Shown in pieces: positions 6,880 through 15,345 of a DNA stretch of 31,060 nt; position 1 is the stretch's first letter, and each line of letters begins with the position of its first letter. Under the pieces are notes generated by a model. The model did no database searches. It was not told the DNA's origin and saw only the letters and a list, made by a program, of their open reading frames with translations. Location: positions 1 through 31,060 of the IMG/VR virus record IMGVR_UViG_3300046004_001875; one strand, written 5' to 3'. Both the position numbers and the translations under genes were made by a program. Source of the DNA: a virus.

Positions 6880-8496
6880 ATGAGTAAAGTTATAGAATTT
6901 GGGCCAGAGGCCAGGAAAAAATTATTTGACGGTATTGAAAAATTATCTAATGCTGTTACCGCAACACTAGGACCTAATGGTCGAAATGTAGTTATTGCTA
7001 GGCCAGGTGAATATCCATCAAGTACAAAGGATGGAGTTACAGTTGCTAAATCCATTTCACTTGAAGATCCAATTGAAGAATTAGGAGTACAAATGGTTAA
7101 ACAAGCTGCTATTAAAACAGCTGACATTGCTGGTGATGGTACAACTACTTCTACTTTATTGGCATCTGAGATGATTAGACAAGGTTTAAACCAATTAAAT
7201 AATGGAGCTAATGCTGTTGAAATTAAACGTGGTATAGACAAAGCTGTAAAAGAAGTAATTGATTTTATTAAAACTAAAATTAAAGAGAATATCTCATCTG
7301 AAGAGCAACTTAAACAAATCGCTTCAATTTCAGCAAACAATGATGTTGAAATAGGTGAATTAATCGCAACAGCGATGCAAAAAGTAGGTCGTGAAGGTGT
7401 AGTACACATTGAAGAAAGCAAATCAGGAGAAACATATCTTGAAACTGTAGAAGGAATGCAATTCGATAGAGGTTACAAATCACCATATTTTGTTACTGAT
7501 AATAATTCAATGACAAGTACATTAAATGATACATTGATCCTCATTGTAGATAAAAAAATCAACCAAGTAAAAGAACTTTTACCTATATTAGAAAATGTTT
7601 CATCTCAAAATAAATCATTACTTATTATAGCTGAAGACATTGATGGAGAAGTATTAGCTACACTTGTTGTTAATAAAGCTAGAAACATTTTAAAAGTATG
7701 TGCTGTTAAAGCACCAGATTTTGGAGATAGAAGAAAACTTATCCTTGAAGACATAGCTATATTAACTGGAGGTCAAGTTGTTAGTAGTGAAAAAGGAATG
7801 AAATTAGAAAAATTCAATACTGATTGGTTTGGAAAGGCAAGAGTAGTTACTATTCAGAAAGAAACCACAACAATTGTTGATGGTAAAGGTAATGAAGAAG
7901 CTATAAATAGAAGAATTGAAGAATTACAAATTCAAATTGAAAACTCTAAAAGTTTATTTGAACAAGAAAAACTTCAAGAGCGTTTAGCTAAATTCATCGG
8001 TGGTGTAGCTATTGTTCATGTAGGTGGAAACACTGAAACTGAAATGAAAGAAAAGAAAGATCGTGTAGATGATGCTTTACATGCTACTAAAGCCGCTATT
8101 GAAGAAGGCATTGTACCTGGGGGTGGTGTTACTTTATTACATGCCCGAAGTGGAATTAATTTTGAAAATAACATAGGTGCTAAAATTGTTTGGGAAGCAT
8201 GTTCATCACCATTTAAGAAAATCTTATCAAATGCTGGTTATGAACAAGAAAACATTTACATGTCACTCAACTCAGTAACTGGTAGTAATCATTGGTATGG
8301 GTGGGATTTAAAACAAGGATGTTTTAATGATATGAAAGAAGCAGGTATTATTGATCCATTTAAAGTGACACGTTGTGCTCTTGAAAATGCAGCTTCAGTA
8401 GCTGGTGTTGTTTTATTAACAGAAGCAACTATTGTTGATAAACCCGAAGATAAGAAATCTAACGAAGGGTTTGGAGGTATGGAAGGTATGTACTAA
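6880..8496 (+). CDS. groEL: GroEL-type chaperonin
   Basis: A full-length cpn60 of 538 residues (E. coli 548). Nucleotide-site signatures are intact: TLGPNGRNVV, KDGVTVAK, AGDGTTTSTLLA, the Asp in RVDDALHATKAAIEEG, and VPGGGVTLL. The equatorial C-terminal block GIIDPFKVTRCALENAASVAG is typical. The apical domain is less conserved. The tail ends GFGGMEGMY, a shortened version of the Gly-Gly-Met tail of bacterial GroEL. It should assemble with the adjacent GroES into an ATP-driven folding chamber. A complete groESL pair inside a phage replisome operon is uncommon. Likely clients are phage proteins, but this cannot be seen from sequence. Confidence 0.96.
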   Translation: MSKVIEFGPEARKKLFDGIEKLSNAVTATLGPNGRNVVIARPGEYPSSTKDGVTVAKSISLEDPIEELGVQMVKQAAIKTADIAGDGTTTSTLLASEMIRQGLNQLNNGANAVEIKRGIDKAVKEVIDFIKTKIKENISSEEQLKQIASISANNDVEIGELIATAMQKVGREGVVHIEESKSGETYLETVEGMQFDRGYKSPYFVTDNNSMTSTLNDTLILIVDKKINQVKELLPILENVSSQNKSLLIIAEDIDGEVLATLVVNKARNILKVCAVKAPDFGDRRKLILEDIAILTGGQVVSSEKGMKLEKFNTDWFGKARVVTIQKETTTIVDGKGNEEAINRRIEELQIQIENSKSLFEQEKLQERLAKFIGGVAIVHVGGNTETEMKEKKDRVDDALHATKAAIEEGIVPGGGVTLLHARSGINFENNIGAKIVWEACSSPFKKILSNAGYEQENIYMSLNSVTGSNHWYGWDLKQGCFNDMKEAGIIDPFKVTRCALENAASVAGVVLLTEATIVDKPEDKKSNEGFGGMEGMY

Positions 8497-8505
8497 ATTT
8501 AGAGT

Positions 8506-8745
8506 ATGAAAGAAATATACGTACAAATTGCAGAACGAGTTGTTGGTAAAGGTGATACATGGAGATTGTTAAATGATGGGAAGATTTATTCTTCCCTCAC
8601 TAACACTCTTGAAGCGCATTTCCAAATAGATCAAAAACCAGTTGATTTTAAACTCGCTCCTCTTGAAGGAAAATTATATGTTATTGAGATGGAGAATGTT
8701 AAAGAAGAACCACCTAAGAAATTTAACATATATGGTAATTATTAA
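8506..8745 (+). CDS. Hypothetical protein (79 aa)
   Basis: Unrecognised protein between groEL and the clamp-loader ATPase, with nine- and ten-base gaps on either side. Starts MKEIYVQIAERVV and ends in a proline/lysine-rich tail (KEEPPKKFNIYGNY). The alternating hydrophobic pattern suggests a small beta-rich domain. Co-translation with the replisome genes suggests an accessory role; nothing more can be supported. Confidence 0.6.
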   Translation: MKEIYVQIAERVVGKGDTWRLLNDGKIYSSLTNTLEAHFQIDQKPVDFKLAPLEGKLYVIEMENVKEEPPKKFNIYGNY

Positions 8746-8755
8746 AAAATAAGTT

Positions 8756-9664
8756 ATGAAACAACATACAATTTTAAACGAAAAATGGAGACCTGATACT
8801 TTAGAAGGATATATTTGTTCTGATGAAAACAGAGCCAAATTTCAAGAATTTATAGACAACCAAGATATACCTCATATCTTATTAGCTGGACGTCCAGGTT
8901 CAGGTAAAACCACATTAGCCAAAATATTAGCAAATAACATTAACTGTGACTATTTGTTTATCAACGCTGTTGATGAACGAAGTATGGATGTTATGAGAGA
9001 TAAGGTTGGTTCGTTTGCATCCGCGGGTTCATTCAAACCACTCAAAATAGTAATACTAGATGAGGCTACTCATATTCTTCAAGCATCACAGGTGATGTTG
9101 CTTAATATGATGGAAACATATAGTATAAACACTCGCTTCATACTAACAGGTAATTATCCAGAACGCTTAATTGAACCACTTCGCAGCCGATGTCAAGAAT
9201 TTGACCTAGAACCACCATCTAAAAAAGTTATTGCTCAACATGTAGATAATATATTAAACATTGAAAATATTAAACACACCCCCGAAGACATTGTGAATAT
9301 AATTAAAAAATTCTATCCTGATTTTAGACGCATTATTAATGCTTGCCAAAAATACACTGTTAATAATGAGATTAAATTAGACAATTCTATAACAATATCA
9401 GACGACTATAAAGATCGTATTCTAAATGAACTTAAAAAACCGAATCCTAAGTCATTTACTACAATACGTCAAATACTAGCAGATGCTGACTTAAACGATT
9501 ATACTGACCTTTACAGGTTTTTATACGACACAGTAGACCAATACACTAAGGATGCCGGTTTAATCACTATCATAATTGAAGAATACAAATATCATTCAAT
9601 TGTAAGGATAGACCAAGAATTATGCTTCGCAGCATGTATAAGTAAAATTTTAAAAAACATATAA
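8756..9664 (+). CDS. 44: Clamp loader large subunit, AAA+ ATPase (T4 gp44-like)
   Basis: ATP-driven loader that opens the sliding clamp at primer-template junctions. AAA+ features: Walker A GRPGSGKT at 45-52, Walker B VILDEAT at about 99-105 (DEAT instead of DEAD), sensor 1 in ILTGNY, and the SRC motif (EPLRSRCQEF) carrying the arginine finger that acts on the neighbouring subunit. Length 302 is close to T4 gp44 (319). The N-terminal WRPDTLEGYI is the usual loader opening. With gp62 (9892) it should form a 4:1 complex as in T4. Start AAGTTATG at 8756 matches other start contexts here. Confidence 0.93.
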   Translation: MKQHTILNEKWRPDTLEGYICSDENRAKFQEFIDNQDIPHILLAGRPGSGKTTLAKILANNINCDYLFINAVDERSMDVMRDKVGSFASAGSFKPLKIVILDEATHILQASQVMLLNMMETYSINTRFILTGNYPERLIEPLRSRCQEFDLEPPSKKVIAQHVDNILNIENIKHTPEDIVNIIKKFYPDFRRIINACQKYTVNNEIKLDNSITISDDYKDRILNELKKPNPKSFTTIRQILADADLNDYTDLYRFLYDTVDQYTKDAGLITIIIEEYKYHSIVRIDQELCFAACISKILKNI

Positions 9665-9665
9665 T

Positions 9666-9908
9666 ATGGAACAACAAAATCAAATGAAGCTGAACATTGA
9701 CCTTAAATCAGCACAAACTATTTACTCGCCAGAAGGTGGATGTGTATTCGCAGAAGGAGTAATATTAAAAAAAATTTCTAAATTTGTATCTGGAACTCCA
9801 GAAGATGCTATAGTTCCTATACCAGTATTCTATGATATAGAAAACGGAAATATTTTAATTGAATTATTACCTAAAGAATTAAGAGAAGAATTTGAAAACA
9901 AAGACTAA
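9666..9908 (+). CDS. Hypothetical protein (80 aa) in clamp-loader operon
   Basis: Unrecognised 80-residue protein between the two clamp-loader genes, starting one base after the ATPase gene and overlapping the next gene by 17 bases. It shows alternating strands (VFAEGVILKKI, VPIPVFYDIENGNILIELLP) and a charged C-terminal helix. In T4, gene 62 directly follows 44, so this is an insertion relative to that order. A partner of the loader or clamp is possible but not shown. Confidence 0.6.
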   Translation: MEQQNQMKLNIDLKSAQTIYSPEGGCVFAEGVILKKISKFVSGTPEDAIVPIPVFYDIENGNILIELLPKELREEFENKD

Positions 9909-10332
9909 CCTTACATTGTTTGATTGGTTAAAAGAGATTACTTTAAATAAACATAAATGGAGCTCGTTCAGTGATGATGATAAATCTTCATTTAATGTTT
10001 ATTTAATTAATCGTTACTTATCAATGAATCAAGACTATATTGATATAGTCAATTATGTACAAATGATTCCATATACTGAAAAGGAAAGAATATATAGAAT
10101 ATATTGTGACATGATACCTAAGAAAAATGTTTGGTTAAAATATATTAAAACTGACAAAAAACGTAATTCAGATGTTTTATTACATTATGTTGTAAAACAA
10201 TATGATGTTTCATTTAAAGAAGCAGAAGAATATATTTATTTTTTAGGTAAAGAAGGCATCATAGATATTTTAACAAAAAATGGTATAGATGAAAAAGAAC
10301 AAAAAAAACTTTTAAAAAATTTAATAATATGA
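9892..10332 (+). CDS. 62: Probable clamp loader small subunit (T4 gp62-like)
   Basis: A 146-residue protein with features I associate with gp62-type subunits of T4-like phages: an opening LFDWLKEIT, then FNVYLINRYLSM and a YIDIVNYVQ segment, followed by helical repeats (LLHYVVKQYDV, YIYFLGKEGIID). It is somewhat shorter than T4 gp62 (187 aa). Its place just after the gp44-like gene supports the call. The frame has a TTG start at 9892 inside the end of the previous gene; the first ATG is far downstream, so TTG with translational coupling is the simplest reading. Confidence 0.7.
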   Translation: MKTKTNLTLFDWLKEITLNKHKWSSFSDDDKSSFNVYLINRYLSMNQDYIDIVNYVQMIPYTEKERIYRIYCDMIPKKNVWLKYIKTDKKRNSDVLLHYVVKQYDVSFKEAEEYIYFLGKEGIIDILTKNGIDEKEQKKLLKNLII

Positions 10333-10712
10333 CAAAAAATAATGAAACACACCCCCCATTATCTAAAATGGTCAAATCAAACATAGATACATTTGAGCAA
10401 AATTATCCTAATCTATCTAGGAACTTTAAATACATTCAAAATGAACAATATAAATTGTTTGCTGAGAAGATGTTATCGTATGGTATAGATAATATAGCTA
10501 TGGGGACTTCTTTAGAAAATAAAGAAGATATTAAATTATCATTAACTTCCATATGGATAAGGATGAATGATAAAATGAATCGTTTAAAAAATTTAGTTTT
10601 AAGAAATAATAATAATCCTTTAAATAATGAAACAGTTTTAGACACATGGGTAGATTTAGTAAATTATTCTATTATAGCTCAATTAGTATCTACTGATAAA
10701 TGGAAAAAATAA
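10329..10712 (+). CDS. DUF1599/Nmad1-type protein (nucleotide-modification associated)
   Basis: Overlaps the preceding gene by ATGA. The C-terminal two thirds carry the all-helical pattern of DUF1599 (nucleotide modification associated domain 1): SIWIRMNDKMNRLKNLVL followed by an acidic/Asn stretch and DTWVDLVNYSIIA, matching the R-x-x-DK-x-RL-x-N and D-x-x-x-DL-x-NY signatures. The family is linked by genome context to modified nucleotides and resembles MazG-like pyrophosphohydrolases, but its reaction is not settled. About 30 extra polar residues precede the domain. Its presence with folE and dUTPase is compatible with altered DNA bases, though no base-modifying enzyme is visible here. Confidence 0.65.
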   Translation: MTKNNETHPPLSKMVKSNIDTFEQNYPNLSRNFKYIQNEQYKLFAEKMLSYGIDNIAMGTSLENKEDIKLSLTSIWIRMNDKMNRLKNLVLRNNNNPLNNETVLDTWVDLVNYSIIAQLVSTDKWKK

Positions 10713-10764
10713 ATACTAATGAGGGGAGGATATGTGTATTTAATTAAATATAAAATAATAAATT

Positions 10765-11727
10765 TTGAAAAAATCAGTTCCAAAAATAATAAAAGAAATA
10801 CAAAAACATATATTTCCTGAACTAGATTATAGCTATATGAAGACGATATCATATAGTCAGATGTCTATGTTTAAATCTTGTCCTAAAAAATGGGAACTAC
10901 AATATAAAGATAAAAATTATATATATAAACCATCAATTCATGCTGTTTTTGGAACAGCGTTACATGAAACTTTACAAAATTATATCACTGTATTTTATGA
11001 AGTAAGTGGAGTTGAAGCTGATAAAATTGATATAGAATCTTACTTTCAAGATAAGTTGAGTGAAGTATACATGAAAGAATATATATCAAATAAAAAAGTC
11101 CATTTTAGTGATTCTATAGAGTTAAGAGAATTTTATGAAGATGGTTTAGAAATTTTAAAATTCTTTAAAAAAAAGAAAGGAGGATATTTTAGTAAAAAAG
11201 GATGGCATTTAATAGGATGTGAAACACCCATCCAATTATCACCATGCATTGACTATAGAAATATAACATATAAAGGTTATCTTGATTTAGTATTATATCA
11301 CGAACCAACTAACACTTTCAAAATTATAGATATTAAAACTAGCACTAGGGGGTGGAATGATAAAACTAAAAAAGATGAAATAAAGCAATTTCAACTTATA
11401 TTATATAAACAATATTTCAGCCAAATATATAATGTTCCTATAGATAATATTGAAATTGAGTTTTTTATTGTTAAAAGAAAAATATGGGAACAATCAGAGT
11501 TTGCTCAAAGTCGAATACAAACATTTGTACCATCAAGTGGTAAAATTAAACTAAAACGAGCTGTGACAGCTGTTAATAGTTTTATTGAAAATGCTTTTGA
11601 GAAAACAGGTGAATATAAGGATACAAAACATGATGCTAATCCAAGTAGAGATAATTGTACTTATTGTGTTTTTGCAGATGACCCTGCTTTATGCTCAAAA
11701 GGACAAGAAATCTTAAGAAAAAAGTAA
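10765..11727 (+). CDS. PD-(D/E)XK nuclease, Cas4/RecB-like with four cysteines
   Basis: Predicted DNA exonuclease of the RecB/Cas4 group. Seen in order: YSQMSMFKSCPKKW (family opening with C39), GTALHETLQNYI (conserved His), D174 in YLDLVLY, the D189-I-K191 catalytic pair (IIDIKTS), QFQLILYKQY, and C-terminal C298-x2-C301-x8-C310. C39 with the three C-terminal cysteines fits the iron-sulfur site of Cas4 and AddB-type nucleases. Likely roles are DNA recombination, end processing or host DNA degradation. The frame opens with TTG at 10765; an ATG at 10837 (MKTISYSQM) would still keep the whole domain and is a good alternative. No Cas1/Cas2 or CRISPR repeats are nearby. Confidence 0.82.
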   Translation: MKKSVPKIIKEIQKHIFPELDYSYMKTISYSQMSMFKSCPKKWELQYKDKNYIYKPSIHAVFGTALHETLQNYITVFYEVSGVEADKIDIESYFQDKLSEVYMKEYISNKKVHFSDSIELREFYEDGLEILKFFKKKKGGYFSKKGWHLIGCETPIQLSPCIDYRNITYKGYLDLVLYHEPTNTFKIIDIKTSTRGWNDKTKKDEIKQFQLILYKQYFSQIYNVPIDNIEIEFFIVKRKIWEQSEFAQSRIQTFVPSSGKIKLKRAVTAVNSFIENAFEKTGEYKDTKHDANPSRDNCTYCVFADDPALCSKGQEILRKK

Positions 11728-11775
11728 TTTTAATATCTCAGCATATATTTATATATAACAATTAAAATAAAATAT

Positions 11776-11970
11776 ATGAAAAATGAACAAATTCTTACAA
11801 GTGTTAAAGTTAATAGTACAATATGGGATGAATTTAGAATATCTTGTGTTAAATATAAATTTTCACTACAAAAATTAGCAGACAGAGCAATGCATCTATA
11901 TTTAACTGATCCTGAATTTAGAAAAAAAATACATAATCATACCAATATTGATATAGAAACAAAAGATTAA
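11776..11970 (+). CDS. Ribbon-helix-helix-like DNA-binding protein
   Basis: A 64-residue protein with an Arc/CopG-like layout: a short strand (LTSVKVN), helix A (TIWDEFRISCVKY), a turn with KFSLQ, then helix B (KLADRAMHLYL). Such proteins bind DNA as dimers through the paired strands and usually repress transcription. The C-terminal tail is polar. It sits at the end of the replication block just before the glycosyltransferases, with a 48-base leader containing TATATTTA but no good -33 element. Confidence 0.6.
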   Translation: MKNEQILTSVKVNSTIWDEFRISCVKYKFSLQKLADRAMHLYLTDPEFRKKIHNHTNIDIETKD

Positions 11971-11994
11971 TTAAATTAAAAATAAATAAGTTAT

Positions 11995-12555
11995 ATGAAT
12001 TCAGAATTTAAATATTTACCTCCTGAAAAAAGGAAAAAAATAATGCTCATTACCGATGATATACGTGTTCATAGTGGAGTAGCGACAGTAGGAAGAGAAA
12101 TTATCATACATACAGCTCAGTACTTTAATTGGGTAGTGATAGGAGGCTCAATAAAACATCCAGATTCTGGTAAAAGGTTTGATTTATCTCAAGATACTAA
12201 CACTATATCAAATTTAACAGATTCTTCTGTTATTTTATACCCAGCTGATGGATATGGTAATCAAGAATTAGTTAGAGGTTTAATTGAACATGAAAAGCCA
12301 GATGCTATAATGTTAATCACTGACCCCAGATATTTCACCCATATATTTCAAATGGAAAATGAAATAAGAAAAAATATCCCAATAACATATCTAAACATAT
12401 GGGATGATTACCCAGTTTGTTTATATAATTTACCTTTTTATGAAAGTTGTGATTTATTAATGGGTATCTCAAAACAAACCGTTAACATTAATAAATTAAC
12501 ATTAGAACATGGAAACGTTCCTTATATAGACTTAGATAAAAATAATAAAAAATAA
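11995..12555 (+). CDS. Split GT-B glycosyltransferase, N-terminal (acceptor) half
   Basis: A 186-residue Rossmann-like domain: IMLITDDIRVHSGVATVGRE (strand, then the SGVATVGRE loop typical of the start of GT4-type enzymes), strands VVIGGSI and VILYPADGYG, then PDAIMLITDP and a CDLLMGISKQT helix that is usually the last element before the inter-domain linker. It ends there in a Lys/Asn-rich tail and TAA, without the nucleotide-sugar-binding domain. That domain is the next gene, in the same frame, nine bases downstream counting from this stop. The two products probably associate; alternatively this is a recently broken single gene. Confidence 0.75.
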   Translation: MNSEFKYLPPEKRKKIMLITDDIRVHSGVATVGREIIIHTAQYFNWVVIGGSIKHPDSGKRFDLSQDTNTISNLTDSSVILYPADGYGNQELVRGLIEHEKPDAIMLITDPRYFTHIFQMENEIRKNIPITYLNIWDDYPVCLYNLPFYESCDLLMGISKQTVNINKLTLEHGNVPYIDLDKNNKK

Positions 12556-12561
12556 AAAGTT

Positions 12562-13491
12562 ATGAAAAAAAACAAACCAAACCCAATTTTATTAAAATAC
12601 ATACCTCATGGTTTAAACCATGAGATAATGAAACCACTTGATGAAAAAGACCCTAATTTAGTTCAATTCAAGAAAAATATATTTAAAAACAAAGAATATG
12701 ACTTTGTTTTATTTTTTAACTCAAGAAATATCAGACGCAAACAAATCCCAGATGCTATGTTAGCATATCGTTTGTTTATAGATCAATTACCTATTGAGCA
12801 AGCTAAAAAATGTGCTTTTATACTACATACAGAAATTGTAAGTGAGCATGGTACTGATTTAGAGGCTGTTAGGGAATTATTTTTGACTGGAGATCAATAT
12901 AATGTTATTTTCTCAACAGACCGATATAACACAGCTGAAATGAATTTATTATACAATTGTACTGATGTTCAAATATTATTAACTTCAAATGAAGGTTGGG
13001 GATTAAGTTTAACAGAAGCTATATTATCTGGTCGTCCAATCATAGCTAATGTTACAGGAGGGATGCAAGACCAAATGCGTTTTTCTAAAAATAATAAATG
13101 GATTAATTTTGATGCTGATTTTCCTTCTAATCATAATGGCACTATAAAAGAATGCGGAGAGTGGGCATTCCCAGTATTTCCAACCAGTCGTTCACTTGTA
13201 GGTTCACCTGTTACTCCTTATATTTGGGATGATAGATGTACCGCTGAAGATGCTGCTGTTCAAATTATGAATGCTTATAAAGCAGGAAGAGAAGAATTAA
13301 GACGTAAAGGGTTAAAGGGTAGAGAATGGGCAATAAGTGAAGAAGCAGGATTCACTGGTGAACACCAAGGTAAAAGAGTAATGGAAGCATTTGATGAATT
13401 ATTTGCAACTTGGAAACCAAGGGAAAAATATGAATTAATAAATTGTAATGAAATAAAAGAAAACATAGTAAATCATAAATTAATATATTAA
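12562..13491 (+). CDS. Split GT-B glycosyltransferase, C-terminal (donor) half
   Basis: The 309-residue partner of the previous gene. It opens with the linker-type segment ILLKYIPHGLN, then FVLFFNSRNIRRKQIPDAM, and the donor-site region VQILLTSNEGWGLSLTEAIL with GRPIIANVTGG, the usual E-x7-E-type nucleotide-sugar site of GT4-like enzymes. It lacks the acceptor domain, present upstream. Its start (AAAGTTATG) fits the start context of other genes here, suggesting genuine independent translation. The donor sugar and acceptor cannot be read from sequence. It probably acts with the adjacent GT (13502) in a phage glycosylation pathway. Confidence 0.8.
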   Translation: MKKNKPNPILLKYIPHGLNHEIMKPLDEKDPNLVQFKKNIFKNKEYDFVLFFNSRNIRRKQIPDAMLAYRLFIDQLPIEQAKKCAFILHTEIVSEHGTDLEAVRELFLTGDQYNVIFSTDRYNTAEMNLLYNCTDVQILLTSNEGWGLSLTEAILSGRPIIANVTGGMQDQMRFSKNNKWINFDADFPSNHNGTIKECGEWAFPVFPTSRSLVGSPVTPYIWDDRCTAEDAAVQIMNAYKAGREELRRKGLKGREWAISEEAGFTGEHQGKRVMEAFDELFATWKPREKYELINCNEIKENIVNHKLIY

Positions 13492-13501
13492 AATAAGTTA
13501 T

Positions 13502-14809
13502 ATGAGTAAACCACTTTTTGTAATAAGTAGCCCATTTGATTGTTATAGTGGGTATGGAGCTAGAGCTAGAGATGTAATTAAAGCAATTATTGAAACAGAT
13601 AAATATAATGTAAAATTACTATCTCAAAGATGGGGAAGCACACCTTGGGGATTTTGTAAAGATAATTCTGAATGGAGTTTTTTAATGGAACATATGCTGC
13701 CAAATAATCAACTCCCTAAACAACCTGAGGTATGGATGCAGATTACTATACCATCTGAATTTCAACCTGTAGGAAAATATAATATTGGAGTTACAGCAGG
13801 TATCGAAACAACAATTTGCGCCCCAGATTGGATTGAAGGTCTTAACAGAATGGATTTGAATTTAGTTTCATCAAATCATTCAAAGAAAGTATTTGAAGAA
13901 AGTAAATTTGAAAGACGTAATCAACAAACAAATCAAGTAGAAGGAATAATACAGCTTCAAAAACCAACTGAAGTGTTATTTGAAGGTGCTAATTTAGATA
14001 TCTACAAAGTTATAAATCAAGTTAAAAATATTAACTTAGACTCAATTAAAGAAAATTTCGCATACCTGTTTGTAGGACATTATATAAACGGAGACTTAGG
14101 TGAAGACCGCAAAAACGTTGGATTGTTAATTAAGGCGTTTTATGAGTTGTTTAAAAACAAAAAGACAAAACCAGCTCTTATTTTAAAAACGTCAATGGTT
14201 GGATCATCGTACATGGATAGAGAAGAAATTCTTAAACGTATTAAAATGATTAAGAAAACAGTTAACTCAAAAGACTTACCCAATGTATATCTTTTACATG
14301 GTGAGTTTACAGATTCAGAAATGAATGAGTTATATAATCATCCTAAAGTAAAAGCTATGGTTAGTTTAACTAAAGGTGAAGGATTTGGACGGCCGTTACT
14401 TGAATTTAGTTTAACAAAGAAACCGATCATTACAACTAATTGGAGTGGACACACAGATTTCTTAAAATCCGAATTCACAGTTATGTTACCTGGTCAAATG
14501 GCTAATGTTCATCCAAGTGCTGCTAACCAGTGGTTATTAAAAGAAAGCCAATGGTTTTCAGTAGATCAAGGTCAAGTAGGCCACTACATGAAAGATGTAT
14601 TTGAAAATTATAAAAATTATACTGAAAACGCTAAACGCCAAGCGTATTATAGTAAAACAGAATTCAGTTGGGATAAGATGAAAGATAAATTAGATGAATA
14701 TTTAACCAAGTCAATTCCCAAATTTCCAAAACAAATTCAACTTAAACTACCATCTCTCAAGAAAATCGAATTGCCCTCTTTAAAGAGAATTGAACCTAAT
14801 GTTGAATAA
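13502..14809 (+). CDS. GT-B family glycosyltransferase (GT4-like)
   Basis: An intact 435-residue GT-B enzyme. N-terminal domain: FVISSPFDCYSGYGARARDV with the glycine loop near residues 17-20. C-terminal donor domain: YLFVGHYINGDLGEDRKNVG, VYLLHGEFTDSEMNELY, then VSLTKGEGFGRPLLEFSL and PIITTNWSGHTDFL. The E-G-F-G-R-P-L-L-E segment fits the conserved nucleotide-sugar site. The C-terminus ends with two near-identical eight-residue units (LPSLKKIE, LPSLKRIE) outside the fold. It follows the split GT by ten bases, so the three genes likely form one glycosylation module. Confidence 0.88.
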   Translation: MSKPLFVISSPFDCYSGYGARARDVIKAIIETDKYNVKLLSQRWGSTPWGFCKDNSEWSFLMEHMLPNNQLPKQPEVWMQITIPSEFQPVGKYNIGVTAGIETTICAPDWIEGLNRMDLNLVSSNHSKKVFEESKFERRNQQTNQVEGIIQLQKPTEVLFEGANLDIYKVINQVKNINLDSIKENFAYLFVGHYINGDLGEDRKNVGLLIKAFYELFKNKKTKPALILKTSMVGSSYMDREEILKRIKMIKKTVNSKDLPNVYLLHGEFTDSEMNELYNHPKVKAMVSLTKGEGFGRPLLEFSLTKKPIITTNWSGHTDFLKSEFTVMLPGQMANVHPSAANQWLLKESQWFSVDQGQVGHYMKDVFENYKNYTENAKRQAYYSKTEFSWDKMKDKLDEYLTKSIPKFPKQIQLKLPSLKKIELPSLKRIEPNVE

Positions 14810-14826
14810 GATTGAATTTCAATATG

Positions 14827-14858
14827 TTTAGAAATATAAAGAAAATTAATTATATTAT
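14827..14858 (+). promoter_or_regulatory. Bacteroidota-type promoter
   Basis: TTTA at 14827-14830, a 20-nt spacer and TATATTAT at 14851-14858, in the 62-base spacer before the zinc-ribbon gene at 14872. The -7 element is the same TTATATTA form as at 744 and 5760. Confidence 0.5.
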
Positions 14859-14871
14859 AAAAAAATAAAAC

Positions 14872-15345
14872 ATGGATAATTTAATAATATGTAAAAGATG
14901 TGGCTCAGACGCATGCATGGAAACTGAACCATACAGTGGTATAAAATCATATCACTGTATGGGGTGTGGTTTCACTACAAACACTCTCATGAAAGAGGGT
15001 GAAGCGTTCCTAGAAGAACAAAAAGAAATTTTACCTGAATTGTATAAAGATCTAATGTTTACAGATGATGAAGGAAAAGTTTGGATGCCTTCATCTGTGA
15101 ATTCACCGGAACGTGGGATGGTGTTTGCAAACGGGACTAATGCTTCATTATGGAAATGGTCAGCTGTAAAAGCAGTACCTGTACTAGAAGAAGAAAAAGA
15201 AAAATACCCAATAAAATCAAAAAAGGGAGAATACTATAAATTCAGAATGGATATGGATACAATACAACATTTCGATGAAGGTGATTATATGGAAGCATTA
15301 AGTTACATAAATATCCTCCCTCAAGAAGAAAGTTTGGAAGACTAA
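14872..15345 (+). CDS. Zinc-ribbon protein (157 aa), function unknown
   Basis: The N-terminal 35 residues carry two CxxC knuckles (ICKRCGSD and YHCMGCGF), a four-cysteine zinc ribbon. The rest is acidic and aromatic, with KVWMPSSVNSPERGMVF and KWSAVKAVPVLEEE, and no catalytic motif I can name. It has its own promoter upstream, and the next promoter (15333) overlaps its final codons. Zinc ribbons of this kind occur in nucleic-acid-binding and transcription-related phage proteins, but no specific role can be assigned. Confidence 0.65.
   Translation: MDNLIICKRCGSDACMETEPYSGIKSYHCMGCGFTTNTLMKEGEAFLEEQKEILPELYKDLMFTDDEGKVWMPSSVNSPERGMVFANGTNASLWKWSAVKAVPVLEEEKEKYPIKSKKGEYYKFRMDMDTIQHFDEGDYMEALSYINILPQEESLED

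Noticed and set aside
6855-7421. Long open frame on the - strand opposite groEL
   Set aside because: It is the antisense shadow of the well-supported GroEL coding sequence, with no known domain and no promoter on that strand.
10765-11727. Cas4 as part of a CRISPR system
   Set aside because: No Cas1, Cas2 or repeat array is visible; Cas4-like nucleases are common stand-alone phage recombination proteins.
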